Program-made: the position numbers and the translations under genes | In this document: piece by piece, positions 41,382 through 50,693 of the stretch | Numbering within the stretch: position 1 is the stretch's first letter | How the letters are laid out: every line of letters starts with the position of its first letter | Notes under the pieces: generated by a model | Told to the model about the DNA's origin: nothing | The model's database searches: none | What the model saw: only the letters and a program-made list of their open reading frames with translations | Origin: Streptomyces sp. R41 | GTDB taxonomy: Bacteria; Actinomycetota; Actinomycetes; Streptomycetales; Streptomycetaceae | Reading direction: 5' to 3' | DNA: 64,000 nt | Assembly: GCF_041053055.1 (NCBI RefSeq) | Contig: NZ_CP163443.1 | Coordinates: 8,973,001-9,037,000, forward strand

Positions 41382-42536
41382 TCATTTCAGGACCATCCGT
41401 ACCGGCGCCCGGTTCGCCCGCGGCGGCAGTCGCAGCCCGTCCCTGCCCGGGGTGATCGACCCGAGCACGCTGGGATGCCGGGCCCCGGTGCTCGTCGGAT
41501 CGGTGCCCGCGAGCCCGTGCAGCGTCAGAAAACCCAGCACGGCGAAGGCGTACGCCTCCTTGGCGGCCGACGGCAGCCCCAGTTCGTCGGAGGTGCGCAG
41601 CGCCACCCCGGGGAGCTCCTCGCCCAGCATCGCCATGAGTACGGGATTGCGGGTGCCGCCGCCGGAGGCGATCACTTCCGTGGCCCGCACCGCACGCACG
41701 GCGTCCGCGACGGTCCGGGCGGTGAGCCGGGTGAGGGTCGCGATGACGTCCTCGGCGGTGAGCGTCCCGAAACCCGCCAACGCGTCCCGCAGATAGCCGA
41801 GATGGAACAACTCCTTGCCGGTCGTCTTGGGCGCGGGCAGCGCGTAGTAGGGCTCCGCGAGCAGGCGCCGGAGCAGCGGCTCGTGGACCGTGCCGCGGGC
41901 GGCGAGGGCGCCGTCCACGTCGTAGTCGAGGCGCCCGCCGCTCAGCCCCCGCGCCGCCGCGTCGACGAGCGCGCATGCGGGCCCGGTGTCGAAGGCGGTG
42001 CCGTCCCGCGCGGTGAGGTTGGCGATGCCGCCGAGATTCAGCGCCACCGGCGTGCCCGGCCGGCCGCGCAGCCACAGCAGGTCGACCAGGCTCACCAGCG
42101 GTGCGCCCTGGCCGCCCGCGGCGATGTCACGCGGGCGGAAGTCGGCGACCACGGGCAGCCCGGTCGCCTCGGCGATCCAGGCGGGCTGCCCGAGCTGGAG
42201 GGTTCCGTGCACCTGTCCGTCCGCCGCCCAGTGGTAGACGGTCTGGCCGTGCGAGGCGACCAACTCACCTCCCCCGTCGCACAGTTCACGGTCGCCCCGG
42301 ACGGCTGCCGCCGCGAAGGCCCGTCCGATGAGGGTGTCCAGGCGGCACACCTCGGCCAGGCTGGTGGGGGCCGGAGGCAGTGCCGCCGCGAGCGCGTCGC
42401 GCAGCCCGTCGTCGTACGCCTCGCTGACCAGCCCGAGCGGCCGCAGTACGAGGCTGTCGCCGTCCAGGGTCAGCTCGGCGGCCGCCGCGTCGATCGCGTC
42501 GTACGACGTGCCGGACATCAGGCCGATCACCCGCAC
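41382..42536 (-). CDS. anmK: Anhydro-N-acetylmuramic acid kinase
   Basis: A 384-residue sugar kinase of the AnmK family, full length. Signature elements are VIGLMSGTSYDAIDAA at the N-terminus, SHGQTVYH, GLPVVADFRPRDIAAGGQGA, ALNLGGIANLT and IASGGGTRNPVLM. It phosphorylates and opens 1,6-anhydro-MurNAc from cell-wall turnover to give MurNAc-6-phosphate. GTG start with GGGAG upstream; it begins 4 bases after the MFS gene stop, so the transporter may bring in wall fragments or a related sugar. Confidence 0.93.
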   Translation of the reverse strand: MRVIGLMSGTSYDAIDAAAAELTLDGDSLVLRPLGLVSEAYDDGLRDALAAALPPAPTSLAEVCRLDTLIGRAFAAAAVRGDRELCDGGGELVASHGQTVYHWAADGQVHGTLQLGQPAWIAEATGLPVVADFRPRDIAAGGQGAPLVSLVDLLWLRGRPGTPVALNLGGIANLTARDGTAFDTGPACALVDAAARGLSGGRLDYDVDGALAARGTVHEPLLRRLLAEPYYALPAPKTTGKELFHLGYLRDALAGFGTLTAEDVIATLTRLTARTVADAVRAVRATEVIASGGGTRNPVLMAMLGEELPGVALRTSDELGLPSAAKEAYAFAVLGFLTLHGLAGTDPTSTGARHPSVLGSITPGRDGLRLPPRANRAPVRMVLK

Positions 42537-42540
42537 CTGC

Positions 42541-43833
42541 TCAACTCCCTTTCTCCGTACGGAGCGTGGCCAGCGCGAGCACGCTCACCGCGCAGGTTGC
42601 CGCCGCGTAGTACGCGGGGATGTCCACGCTCCCCGTCCGTTTGATCGTCTCCGTGATGATGAGCCCCGCGCAGCCCGAGAACACCGCATTGGACAGGGCG
42701 TAGGCGAGTCCCAGACCGGTGTAGCGCACACTTGTCGGGAACATCTCGGAGAGCATCGCGGGACCGGGGCCCGCCATCAGCCCGACGACGGCACCCGCCA
42801 CGAAGACGGCGACACCCTTCACGGCGTTCGAAGTCCCGGTGTTTTGAAGGAGGTTGAGCAGCGGGATCGCCAGCAGAGTGACCAGGACGGCCCCCGTGAG
42901 CATCACCGGGCGCCGCCCGATCCGGTCGCTGAGCCATCCCGCGGGGACGATCGTGGCCGCGAAGCCGAGATTGGCGAGGACCGTGGCGAGCAGCGCCTGC
43001 TGGAAGGTCGCGTTCAGGCTGCTCTGCAGGTACGAGGGGAGCACGACCAGGAAGGTGTAACCGGCCGCCGCCCAGCCCATGATGCGCCCGGCGCCGAGCG
43101 CGATCGCCCTGGCCACATCGGGGCCGGGCGGGCGCTCCAGCCGCCGCTGCCGCTCCCGCTCGAAGGACGGCGTCTCGTCCAGTCTCAGCCGCAGCCACAG
43201 CGCGCCGAGGCCGAGCGGCAGCGTCAGCAGGAACGGCAGCCTCCAGCCCCAGCCCTCGAGCTCGCCGGCGCTGAGCACCGTGGCCAGCAGCGCCGCGACG
43301 CCCGCACCGGCAAGGAGCCCGAGCGCGACAGTGAAGGATTGCCACGACCCGTACAGTCCGCGTCTGCCCGGCGGCGCGAACTCCGTCATCACCGAGACCG
43401 CGCCCCCGAACTCCCCGCCCGCGGACAGTCCCTGGAGCACCCGGAGGAACGTGAGCAGCCACGGGGCGAGGGCGCCGACCGTGGCGTAGGTGGGCAGCAC
43501 GCCGATCAGGGTCGTCGCGGCCGTCATCAAGGCGATCACCAGGATCAGTACCGGACGCCGCCCGATCCGGTCGCCGAGCCGTCCGAACAGCGCGGCGCCG
43601 ACGGGGCGGAAGAAGAACGCCAGTGCGAAGGACGCGTACGTCTTGACCAGGGCCTCGACCTCGCTGCCGCCCTCCGGTGTGAAGAAGCGGGCTGCGATGA
43701 TCGTCGCGAAATAGCCGTAGACCCCGAACTCGTACCACTCGATGAAGTTGCCCACGGAGCCCGCGAACAGGGCTCTGCGGGAGTGCTCGGACCGGGCGGC
43801 GCGCAGGTCCGAGTCGTGCGCGGGGGCGCTCAT
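42541..43833 (-). CDS. MFS transporter, metabolite:H+ symporter type
   Basis: A 430-residue, 12-helix transporter of the metabolite:H+ symporter type (KgtP/ProP-like): GNFIEWYEFGVYGYFA, RPVGAALFGRLGDRIGRRP, GLSAGGEFGGAVSVMTEFAP, GWLSDRIGRRPVML. Relatives take up organic acids or osmolytes. GGGAGG precedes the ATG. It is directly upstream of anmK (4-base gap). Divergent from the large ATPase gene. Confidence 0.9.
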   Translation of the reverse strand: MSAPAHDSDLRAARSEHSRRALFAGSVGNFIEWYEFGVYGYFATIIAARFFTPEGGSEVEALVKTYASFALAFFFRPVGAALFGRLGDRIGRRPVLILVIALMTAATTLIGVLPTYATVGALAPWLLTFLRVLQGLSAGGEFGGAVSVMTEFAPPGRRGLYGSWQSFTVALGLLAGAGVAALLATVLSAGELEGWGWRLPFLLTLPLGLGALWLRLRLDETPSFERERQRRLERPPGPDVARAIALGAGRIMGWAAAGYTFLVVLPSYLQSSLNATFQQALLATVLANLGFAATIVPAGWLSDRIGRRPVMLTGAVLVTLLAIPLLNLLQNTGTSNAVKGVAVFVAGAVVGLMAGPGPAMLSEMFPTSVRYTGLGLAYALSNAVFSGCAGLIITETIKRTGSVDIPAYYAAATCAVSVLALATLRTEKGS

Positions 43834-44091
43834 GCCGGTTCCTCCCGGGCGTGCCGGGGCCGGGAAGGGACCGGCCCCGACGGAGACTGATGTTGGAAAA
43901 TTAGCTTCAGTTCACGGGTTGTTGACTGTCAATAACTTTCACACGGGCTGGTCGACGCCCTGCCGCGTCGCCTCCAGGACATCGCTGTCACTCGTCTCGG
44001 CAACACCTGCCCGGACCGATCCCCACTGCGGCTCCCAGGCGGCTAGGCTCGTTACCAGTACGTCGTTTGGGCGACCTGGGGAGGTAGCGGG

Positions 44092-46761
44092 ATGACGGAG
44101 GCACGGCCCGGAGTGGTCGCCTCGGCTTCCCTGTGGGAGCGCGACGAGGAAGTCGCCACACTCGAGGAGGCGATCGCCGCGCTGCGCGCGGATTCCGCCT
44201 CCTCGGGAAGCCTGCTGGTGTTCAGCGGCGAGGCGGGCCTCGGCAAGACCGCGCTCCTCGCCGAGGCACGCCGGATCGCGGAGAGCAGTGGCTGTGCGGT
44301 GTGGTCGGCACGCGGCGGCGAGACCGTCACGTCCGTCCCCTTCAATGTCGTACGGCAGCTGCTGCAGCCGGCCCTCGTCTCGCTGATGCCGGAGGAGGCG
44401 CGCGAGTACCTCGGCGACTGGTACGACATCGCGGGACCCGCCCTCGGCATAACGGAACCGGGCGAGCGTCAGCCCGACCCGCAGGGTGTGTGCGACGGCC
44501 TGGTCGCGGCGGTGCGGCGGCTCGCCAAGCGCGAGTGGCCGCTCGTGCTGCTCATCGACGACGCGCACTGGGCCGACCAGGAGACGCTGCGCTGGCTCGC
44601 CGCGTTCGCCGAGCGGCTCGACGACCTGTCCGTCCTCGTCGTGGTCGCCCGCCGCCCCGGCGGGGTCAGCGGCGAGAGCGCCCGGCTGCTCGACGTGGTC
44701 GCCGCCGCGGCCCGACCGGTCGCCACCCTGAGCGCGCTGACACCGGCCGCGGCCGAAGGGCTGACCCGCGCCACGCTCGGGGAGCACGCCGACGCGCCGT
44801 TCTGCCGCGAGGTATGGGCGGTCACCGGCGGCAACCCGTACGAGACGGTCGAACTGCTCGCCAAGGTGCAGGACAGCGAGCTGGAGCCGGCCGAGGGCTC
44901 GGCCGCCGAACTGCGCGACCTGAACCGCTCGGCCCGCGGCCGCGGACTCGTCGCCCGCCGCGAAGGACTCGGCATCGACGCCACCCGGTTCGCCTGGGCG
45001 GCCGCGATCCTCGGCACCGGGATCTCCCTCGACCTCGCCGCCCAACTCGCCGGAATGCAGAGCGACGAGGCCCTGCGCTGCGCCGAACTGCTCGGCGCCG
45101 CCCGCATCCTGACCGGTGCCGAGCCGGCGAACGGTCAAGTGGCGGAGAGCGAGCTGGAGTTCGTGCACCCGCTCATCGCGACCGCGGTCTACCGCTCGAT
45201 CCCGGACGCCCTGCGCACCGCGATGCACGGCCAGGCCGCCTGGGCGGTCACCGAGTCCGGGCGCGGCGCGGCCGCTGCGTCCCGCCACCTTCTCGAAGTC
45301 CACCCGGACGACGACCCCGAACTCGTCGAGCAGATGCGCGAGGCCGCCCGGGAACACCTCGCCGTCGGCGCGCCCGACGCGGCCAGGCGCTGCCTGGAGC
45401 GCGCCCTGGCCGAGCCCCCGCTTCCCGACGTCCACGCGCGCGTGCTCTACGAACTGGGCTGCGCCACGCTCCTGACCGCGCCCTCCACGACCATCGGCCA
45501 TCTGCGCGCCGCGCTCGAAAGGCCCGGCCTCGAGGACGCCATGCGCGTGGACGCCGTCTTCCGGCTCTCCCAGGCGCTGCTCCACAACGACCAGCTGGAC
45601 GAGGCCGTCCGCACGGTCGACGAGGAGGTCGCCCGGCTCGAACCGGGCCCCGCCCGGATGCGGCTGCAGGCCGTGCACTACATGTGGGAGGGCATCCACG
45701 CGGGCGAGGAGCGCGCCTCGGGACACTCCCTCGGTCTCGCCGAACTCGTCGGGACCTGCACCGGGCGGGACAACTCCGAGCGCGCGCTGCTCATACTGCG
45801 CGGCTTCGACGCGATGACGCGCGGGGAGAACGCCGAAGAGGTCGTGGAACTCTGCGACCGCGCCCTCGTCAACGGCCGCCTCGCCCCCGGACTCGGCTGG
45901 ACCGACACCGAGTGGGGCGTCGAACTGCTCCTGATGCTCGGCAGCGCGTACGCCTACGCCGATCGGCTCGACCGGGCCGAGAGCCTGTTCAGTGAGGCCC
46001 TGCACGCCTATGTGAAGGCCGGCTGGAGCGGCGGCCACCTCTCCCTGGCCAACGCCTATCTCGGCCTCGCGCACCGCAGGCGGGGCCGCCTCGCCGACGC
46101 GGAGCACTACCAGCGCGAATCGCTCCGACTTGCCGAGCGGGTCGGCCGCGGGCTGCCCCTGTACTGGTCCGCGACCTGCGGACTCATCGACACACTGCTC
46201 GCCCGCGGCCATGTCCAGGAGGCCGCGGAGATCGCCGAACGCTACGGCTTCGCACCGCCGTACCCGTCCACCATCGTGCTCCCGGACACCCGCTCCGTGC
46301 GCGGCCGACTGCTGCTCGCCGCGGGCCGCACCAAGGACGGCATCAACGAACTGGAGGCAGCCGAGAAGGCCGCAGCCGCGCGAGGTCACCACAACACGGT
46401 GCTCGCCCCCTGGGCGGTCGACCTCGCCCGGGCCCTCGCCACGGAGGACCCGGCGCGCGCCGCCGCCCTGGCCTCCGACGCCCGCCGCCAGGCCGAGCGC
46501 TTCGGCACCGACACGGCCATCGGCGAGGCGCTTCGCTGCGCCGCGGCCCTCGAATCGGGCCAGCGCGCGGTACGCCTGGCCGGCCAGGCGGTCACCTTCC
46601 TGGAAGCCTCGCCCTGCCAGTACGAACACGCTGCGGCCCGCGTCGAGTACGGCATCGCCGCCCGCTCGGTGTCGGAGCTCAACAAGGGGCTGACGCTGGC
46701 GCGTTCGTGCGGGGCGGACGGGCTGGTGGCGAAGGCGGGGGAGGCGCTGGCGAGCCTTTGA
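44092..46761 (+). CDS. Large AAA-ATPase/TPR protein lacking a LuxR domain
   Basis: An 889-residue protein of the LuxR/MalT-like STAND layout: P-loop GEAGLGKTALLAEARR near residue 50, Walker B LVLLIDDAHWADQ near 160, then a winged-helix and about 500 residues of TPR-like helices (ALAYVKAG-type repeats, for example YLGLAHRRRGRLADAEHYQR). Typical members end in a LuxR helix-turn-helix of 60 residues; here the protein stops at VAKAGEALASL, without it. It may act through partners, or the end was lost. GGGGAGG lies 7 bases before the ATG. Divergent from the MFS-anmK pair. Confidence 0.85.
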   Translation: MTEARPGVVASASLWERDEEVATLEEAIAALRADSASSGSLLVFSGEAGLGKTALLAEARRIAESSGCAVWSARGGETVTSVPFNVVRQLLQPALVSLMPEEAREYLGDWYDIAGPALGITEPGERQPDPQGVCDGLVAAVRRLAKREWPLVLLIDDAHWADQETLRWLAAFAERLDDLSVLVVVARRPGGVSGESARLLDVVAAAARPVATLSALTPAAAEGLTRATLGEHADAPFCREVWAVTGGNPYETVELLAKVQDSELEPAEGSAAELRDLNRSARGRGLVARREGLGIDATRFAWAAAILGTGISLDLAAQLAGMQSDEALRCAELLGAARILTGAEPANGQVAESELEFVHPLIATAVYRSIPDALRTAMHGQAAWAVTESGRGAAAASRHLLEVHPDDDPELVEQMREAAREHLAVGAPDAARRCLERALAEPPLPDVHARVLYELGCATLLTAPSTTIGHLRAALERPGLEDAMRVDAVFRLSQALLHNDQLDEAVRTVDEEVARLEPGPARMRLQAVHYMWEGIHAGEERASGHSLGLAELVGTCTGRDNSERALLILRGFDAMTRGENAEEVVELCDRALVNGRLAPGLGWTDTEWGVELLLMLGSAYAYADRLDRAESLFSEALHAYVKAGWSGGHLSLANAYLGLAHRRRGRLADAEHYQRESLRLAERVGRGLPLYWSATCGLIDTLLARGHVQEAAEIAERYGFAPPYPSTIVLPDTRSVRGRLLLAAGRTKDGINELEAAEKAAAARGHHNTVLAPWAVDLARALATEDPARAAALASDARRQAERFGTDTAIGEALRCAAALESGQRAVRLAGQAVTFLEASPCQYEHAAARVEYGIAARSVSELNKGLTLARSCGADGLVAKAGEALASL

Positions 46762-46816
46762 TCCGGCAGCCGGGCCTCGGTCCGGCAGCCGGATTTCAGT
46801 ACGGCGGCCCGGGCCC

Positions 46817-47611
46817 TCAGGCGCCGAGCAGCTGATCCGTCACCGCTGCGAGGCGCTTCCACACGTCCCGGTCGTACGTCTCCACGTGCGCCCGGGACGG
46901 GCTCGTGCCGTCGAAGTACCCGCCGGTTCCCAACTCCCGTGTGGCCAGGGCGAGTACACCCGCCGCGCCGTCGGCGACGGTGGACCAGGGGACGACCCCG
47001 GCCTCGCGGACCATCGCCGTGTCCATGTACGTCGCGGGGTGCAGGACGTTCACCGCGACACCGCTTTCGGCCAACTCCTCGGCCAGCGCGAAGGTGTGCG
47101 CCGCGAGGGCGAACTTGCTGCGGCAGTACGCCGATACGCCGCTGTAGCCCCGGGTGAGTTCCGGGTCGTCGAAGTCCAGGGGTTCCTGGCCGACCGAGCC
47201 GACGTTGACGACGCGGGAGGGGGCGCTCGCGCGGAGCGTTGGCAGGAGCGCGCGAGTGAGGGCGACCGGCGCGAGATAGTTCACCGCGAGCCGCAGCTCG
47301 TGACCGTCGGAGCTCACCTCACGGCCGGTGCCGCGCGGGCCGGCGCCGACCCCCGCGTTGTTGATCAGCACGTCGAGACGGGGGTGTGCGGCGGCGACCT
47401 CCTCGACCAGCCGCCGCACCTGCGCGAGCGAGGCCAGATCGGCGACGTACCCGTAGGCCTCGCCGCCCTCGGCCCGCAGCTCCGCGACGAGCGCCTCGGT
47501 CCGCTCGCGGTCGCGCCCGTGCGCGAGGACGACGGATCCGGAGCGGACCAGCTCGAAGGCGACGTACCGGCCGAGTCCGGAGGTGGCACCGGTGATCAGA
47601 ACAGTGGACAT
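46817..47611 (-). CDS. Short-chain dehydrogenase/reductase
   Basis: A 264-residue SDR with nucleotide-binding TGATSGLGRYVA near 8, NNAGVG near 85 and catalytic Ser plus YCRSK near 160 (the Y-x-x-x-K reads YCRSK). It reduces or oxidises a carbonyl/hydroxyl using NAD(P). GGTGGAGG lies just before the ATG. Substrate unknown. It lies at the 3' end of the pca operon but separated by 64 bases and its own ribosome site, so it may be independent. Confidence 0.88.
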   Translation of the reverse strand: MSTVLITGATSGLGRYVAFELVRSGSVVLAHGRDRERTEALVAELRAEGGEAYGYVADLASLAQVRRLVEEVAAAHPRLDVLINNAGVGAGPRGTGREVSSDGHELRLAVNYLAPVALTRALLPTLRASAPSRVVNVGSVGQEPLDFDDPELTRGYSGVSAYCRSKFALAAHTFALAEELAESGVAVNVLHPATYMDTAMVREAGVVPWSTVADGAAGVLALATRELGTGGYFDGTSPSRAHVETYDRDVWKRLAAVTDQLLGA

Positions 47612-47675
47612 GCCTCCACCCTAGGCATGGTGTGGAGGCATGCACGAGGTGCCGTTGAAGCTACGACCAGCAGGG

Positions 47676-48803
47676 TCACCCACCGCTCTTGTCTTCCTCC
47701 GCCAGTACCCGTTGCGCCACCGCGAACGCGGAGTTCGCCGCCGGAACACCGCAGTACACGGCCGTCTGCAGCAGCACCGCGCCGATCTCCTCGGGCGTGA
47801 GGCCGTTGCGCCGGGCCGCGCGGACGTGCATGGCCAGCTCGTCGTAGTGGCCCTGCGCCACCAGCGCGGTCAGCGTGATCATGCTGCGCTCACGGCGCGC
47901 CAGCGTGGGATCCGTCCAGATCTCGCCCCACGCATAGCGCGAGATGAAGTCCTGGAAACGGGCGGTGAAGGGCGTCTGCCGTGCCTGCGCGCGGTCCACG
48001 TGCTCGTCGCCGAGGACCTGACGGCGCACCTCCATGCCTCGCTGCGCGTACCCGTCGAAGTGTCCGCGCAGCGCGGCGAGCACAGCCTCCGGGCGCTCCG
48101 CGGGCGCCAGATGCGAGGCGCCCGCGATCTCGGTGAGCGAGGCGCCCGGCACCGCGTCCGCGATCTCCCGCAGATGCGCGGGCGGCGTCGCCGGATCCTC
48201 GCGGCCCGCGATGAGCAGGGTCGGCACGGTGATCGACGACAGCCGCTCCCGGATGTCGAAGGCGGCGAGCGCGTCACAGCAGGCGGCGTACGCTTCCGGC
48301 TCCGCGGTGCGATGGTCCTCCACCAGCTCGGGCACGGTGAAGCCGGGCGTGAACCAGCGGGCGTTCGCGGTTGCCGCGAGCGCGGCGAGGCCCTCGCGGC
48401 GCACGGTCTCCGCCCGCTCCTCCCACGGCTTGGAGCCGTTGAAGTGCGCGGACGAGCAGATGACGGCGAGGCTTTCCAGACGCTCCGGGTGGTGCGCGGC
48501 CAGATGCAGACCGACCGCGCCACCGAGCGAGACACCCGCGTACGCGAACCGGTCGATGCCGAGCGAGTCGGCGAGGGCGAGCACCAGCCCCGCGAGGTCG
48601 GCGACGCTCGCGCCGGGCCCGATCAGGTCCGCGGCCGAACCACCGTGACCCGGCAGATCCCAGCGGACCACCCGGTGGGTGACGGACAGCTCGGGCGCGA
48701 CCTTGTCCCACAGGGCGTACGACGTGCCGAGCGAGGGCCCGAGGAGCAGCGGGGGAGCGGTGGTGGGACCCTCGGCGCGGTGGTTGAGCAGTCTGTCGGT
48801 CAA
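47676..48803 (-). CDS. pcaL: 3-oxoadipate enol-lactonase / 4-carboxymuconolactone decarboxylase fusion
   Basis: A 375-residue fusion. The first 255 residues are an alpha/beta hydrolase (nucleophile motif AGVSLGGAVG, catalytic His in GASHLAP), the enol-lactone hydrolase. The last 120 are a carboxymuconolactone decarboxylase (RYAWGEIWTDPTLARRERS, LAMHVRAARRNGLTPEEIG). The fusion performs two consecutive steps yielding 3-oxoadipate. It starts at TTG overlapping the pcaB stop (TTGA). This order and fusion are known from Streptomyces. Confidence 0.94.
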   Translation of the reverse strand: MTDRLLNHRAEGPTTAPPLLLGPSLGTSYALWDKVAPELSVTHRVVRWDLPGHGGSAADLIGPGASVADLAGLVLALADSLGIDRFAYAGVSLGGAVGLHLAAHHPERLESLAVICSSAHFNGSKPWEERAETVRREGLAALAATANARWFTPGFTVPELVEDHRTAEPEAYAACCDALAAFDIRERLSSITVPTLLIAGREDPATPPAHLREIADAVPGASLTEIAGASHLAPAERPEAVLAALRGHFDGYAQRGMEVRRQVLGDEHVDRAQARQTPFTARFQDFISRYAWGEIWTDPTLARRERSMITLTALVAQGHYDELAMHVRAARRNGLTPEEIGAVLLQTAVYCGVPAANSAFAVAQRVLAEEDKSGG

Positions 48804-50131
48804 CGTCGCTCCAGAGCACGGTCGGTGAGGGCTCCGGCGGAGCCCGTGTAGCGGGTGGGGTCGGTGAGGTCCGCGAGGTCGAGCTCCTTGAGCTCCGGCT
48901 CCTCGCCGAGCACGTCCACGAGGGGCCGGTTCTCGGCGACGGCGCGCTGCGCGGCCCGCGTCAGCAGCTCCTTGGCGCGGGCCCGCCCGAGCACGGGAGC
49001 GAGCTCGACGGCCAGCCGCTCGGAGACGATCAACCCGTGGGTCAGATCGAGGTGTTCACGCATGGTGTCCGCGTTCACCCGGAGCCCCTCCGCCAGTTCG
49101 GCGGCATCGCGCGAGGCCCCGCCGACCAGCCGGAGCAGATCCCGCAGGGGCTCCCACTCGGCGTGCCAGGCCCCTGCCGGGCGCTCGTCCTCGGCCGGCA
49201 TCGCCCCGTAGAGCGTCGCCGCGAGCTGTGGCGCCCGGCGGGCCGCGGCGGCGACGAGGGTGGCCCGGACAGGGTTGGTCTTGTGCGGCATCGCGGACGA
49301 TCCGCCGCCGGAGCCCTCGGCGACCTCGGCGATCTCGGTGCGGGCGAGGGTGAGCACGTCGACGGCGATCTTGCCCAGGGCTCCGGCGGTGAACGCCAGT
49401 GCTCCGGCCAGATCGGCGATCGGCGTACGGAGGGTGTGCCAGGGCAGCACGGGTTCGGCGAGGCCGAGTTCCTGGGCGTACGCCGCAACGAGGGCCCGAG
49501 TGTCCTCGGCACCGAACGCGGTGAAGGCGGCCAACGTCCCGGCGGCACCGCCCAGTTGGGCGGGAAGCCGGACGCCCGCGAGGCGGTCCCGGGCGTCCAG
49601 CACCAGCGATCGCCACCCCGCGGCCTTCAGCCCGAAGGTGGTCGGCACGGCGTGCTGGGTCAGGGTCCGGCCGGACATCGCCGTGTCGCGGTGGTCCGCG
49701 GCGAGCCGGGCCAGCGCCTGCTCCGTGCGGCCGAGGTCGTCCAGGACGAGGTCCAGCGTGCGTGCGGCGACCAGCATGGTCGCCGAGTCCATGATGTCCT
49801 GGCTCGTCGCGCCGCGGTGGACGTAGGGGCCGTACTCCTTGCCGACGGCGGCCGTCAGGTCCGCGACCAGCGGGATCACGGGATTGCCGCCGCTTCGCGC
49901 GCGCAGCGCGATCGCCGCGACGTCGAAGCCGGGGGCGTCGGCCGCCGAGGACACCGCCGATGCCGCCTCCGACGGGGCCAGCCCGAGTGATGCCTGGGCG
50001 CGGGTCAGCGCGGCCTCCGCGTCGAGCAGCGCCCGCAGATACGCGGTGCCGCTCGTCGCGGACGCGGCCGGGGAGCCCGCCCACCCGGGGGAGAGCAGGG
50101 CGTCGGAATCGGCAGGGCCGACAGCTGTCAC
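48800..50131 (-). CDS. pcaB: 3-carboxy-cis,cis-muconate cycloisomerase
   Basis: A 443-residue fumarase/aspartase-family enzyme. The signature GSSAMPHKTNP is visible, as is YVHRGATSQDIMDSA near the N-terminus. It lactonises beta-carboxymuconate. The GTG start overlaps the stop of pcaG (GTGA), so translation is coupled; the frame is open far upstream but that is shadow. Confidence 0.94.
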   Translation of the reverse strand: MTAVGPADSDALLSPGWAGSPAASATSGTAYLRALLDAEAALTRAQASLGLAPSEAASAVSSAADAPGFDVAAIALRARSGGNPVIPLVADLTAAVGKEYGPYVHRGATSQDIMDSATMLVAARTLDLVLDDLGRTEQALARLAADHRDTAMSGRTLTQHAVPTTFGLKAAGWRSLVLDARDRLAGVRLPAQLGGAAGTLAAFTAFGAEDTRALVAAYAQELGLAEPVLPWHTLRTPIADLAGALAFTAGALGKIAVDVLTLARTEIAEVAEGSGGGSSAMPHKTNPVRATLVAAAARRAPQLAATLYGAMPAEDERPAGAWHAEWEPLRDLLRLVGGASRDAAELAEGLRVNADTMREHLDLTHGLIVSERLAVELAPVLGRARAKELLTRAAQRAVAENRPLVDVLGEEPELKELDLADLTDPTRYTGSAGALTDRALERR

Positions 50132-50691
50132 TGGAACTCCAGGAAGACCGTTTCGCCTTCGCCCTGAAGGCGGATGTCGAAACGGTACGTGCGGTTCGTC
50201 CCCTCGGCCGCGATCAGCGTGGCGCGCCGGTCGGCCGGGAGCGAGTCGAGCAGCGGGTCGGCGCCGTCGGCGAGGTAGGCGCGGGTGAAGAGGTGGTGCA
50301 CCAGACCGCGCGCGAACACGCACACGCTGATGTACGGCAGCCCGGCGTTTCCCGGCGGCAGCGTGCGCAGCGCGTAGTGCCCGTCGGCGTCCGTGGCGAC
50401 CCGACCGAAGCCCGTGAAGTCGACGCCGTTGCGGCCCAGGAAGCCGCCCGTCGACGGGTCGCGGCGCATCGAGCCGGGAGCGCCCTTCAGGGAGCCGTCG
50501 GGCGCCGCCTGCCAGAAGTCCAGCAGGGCGTCGGGGATCGGTGTGCCCGCGCCGTCGAACACGTACCCGTGCAGGGTGATGGTCTCGGGGTGGCCCGGGG
50601 GCGCGACGTCCGCGCCCCCGGGGAAGGGGAGCGCGTGGCCGTAGAAGGGGCCGATGGTGTGGGACGGGGTGGGGAGCAACTGCTCGGTCAT
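50128..50691 (-). CDS. pcaG: Protocatechuate 3,4-dioxygenase alpha subunit
   Basis: A 187-residue intradiol dioxygenase subunit with TPSHTIGPFYGHALPF at the N-terminus, PDALLDFWQAAPDG and GLPYISVCVFARGLVHHLFT. The alpha subunit lacks the full set of iron ligands, which are in PcaH. Starts 2 bases after the pcaH stop. Confidence 0.94.
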   Translation of the reverse strand: MTEQLLPTPSHTIGPFYGHALPFPGGADVAPPGHPETITLHGYVFDGAGTPIPDALLDFWQAAPDGSLKGAPGSMRRDPSTGGFLGRNGVDFTGFGRVATDADGHYALRTLPPGNAGLPYISVCVFARGLVHHLFTRAYLADGADPLLDSLPADRRATLIAAEGTNRTYRFDIRLQGEGETVFLEFQ

Positions 50692-50693
50692 GT

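Noticed and set aside
42328..43890. A 520-codon plus-strand frame over the MFS gene
   Set aside because: Composition is Arg/Gln/Asp-rich with no domain; the minus-strand transporter is full length.
43939..46629. An 896-codon minus-strand frame opposite the ATPase/TPR gene
   Set aside because: Shadow frame with Gly/Arg/Glu bias and no domain; the plus strand shows Walker A and B.
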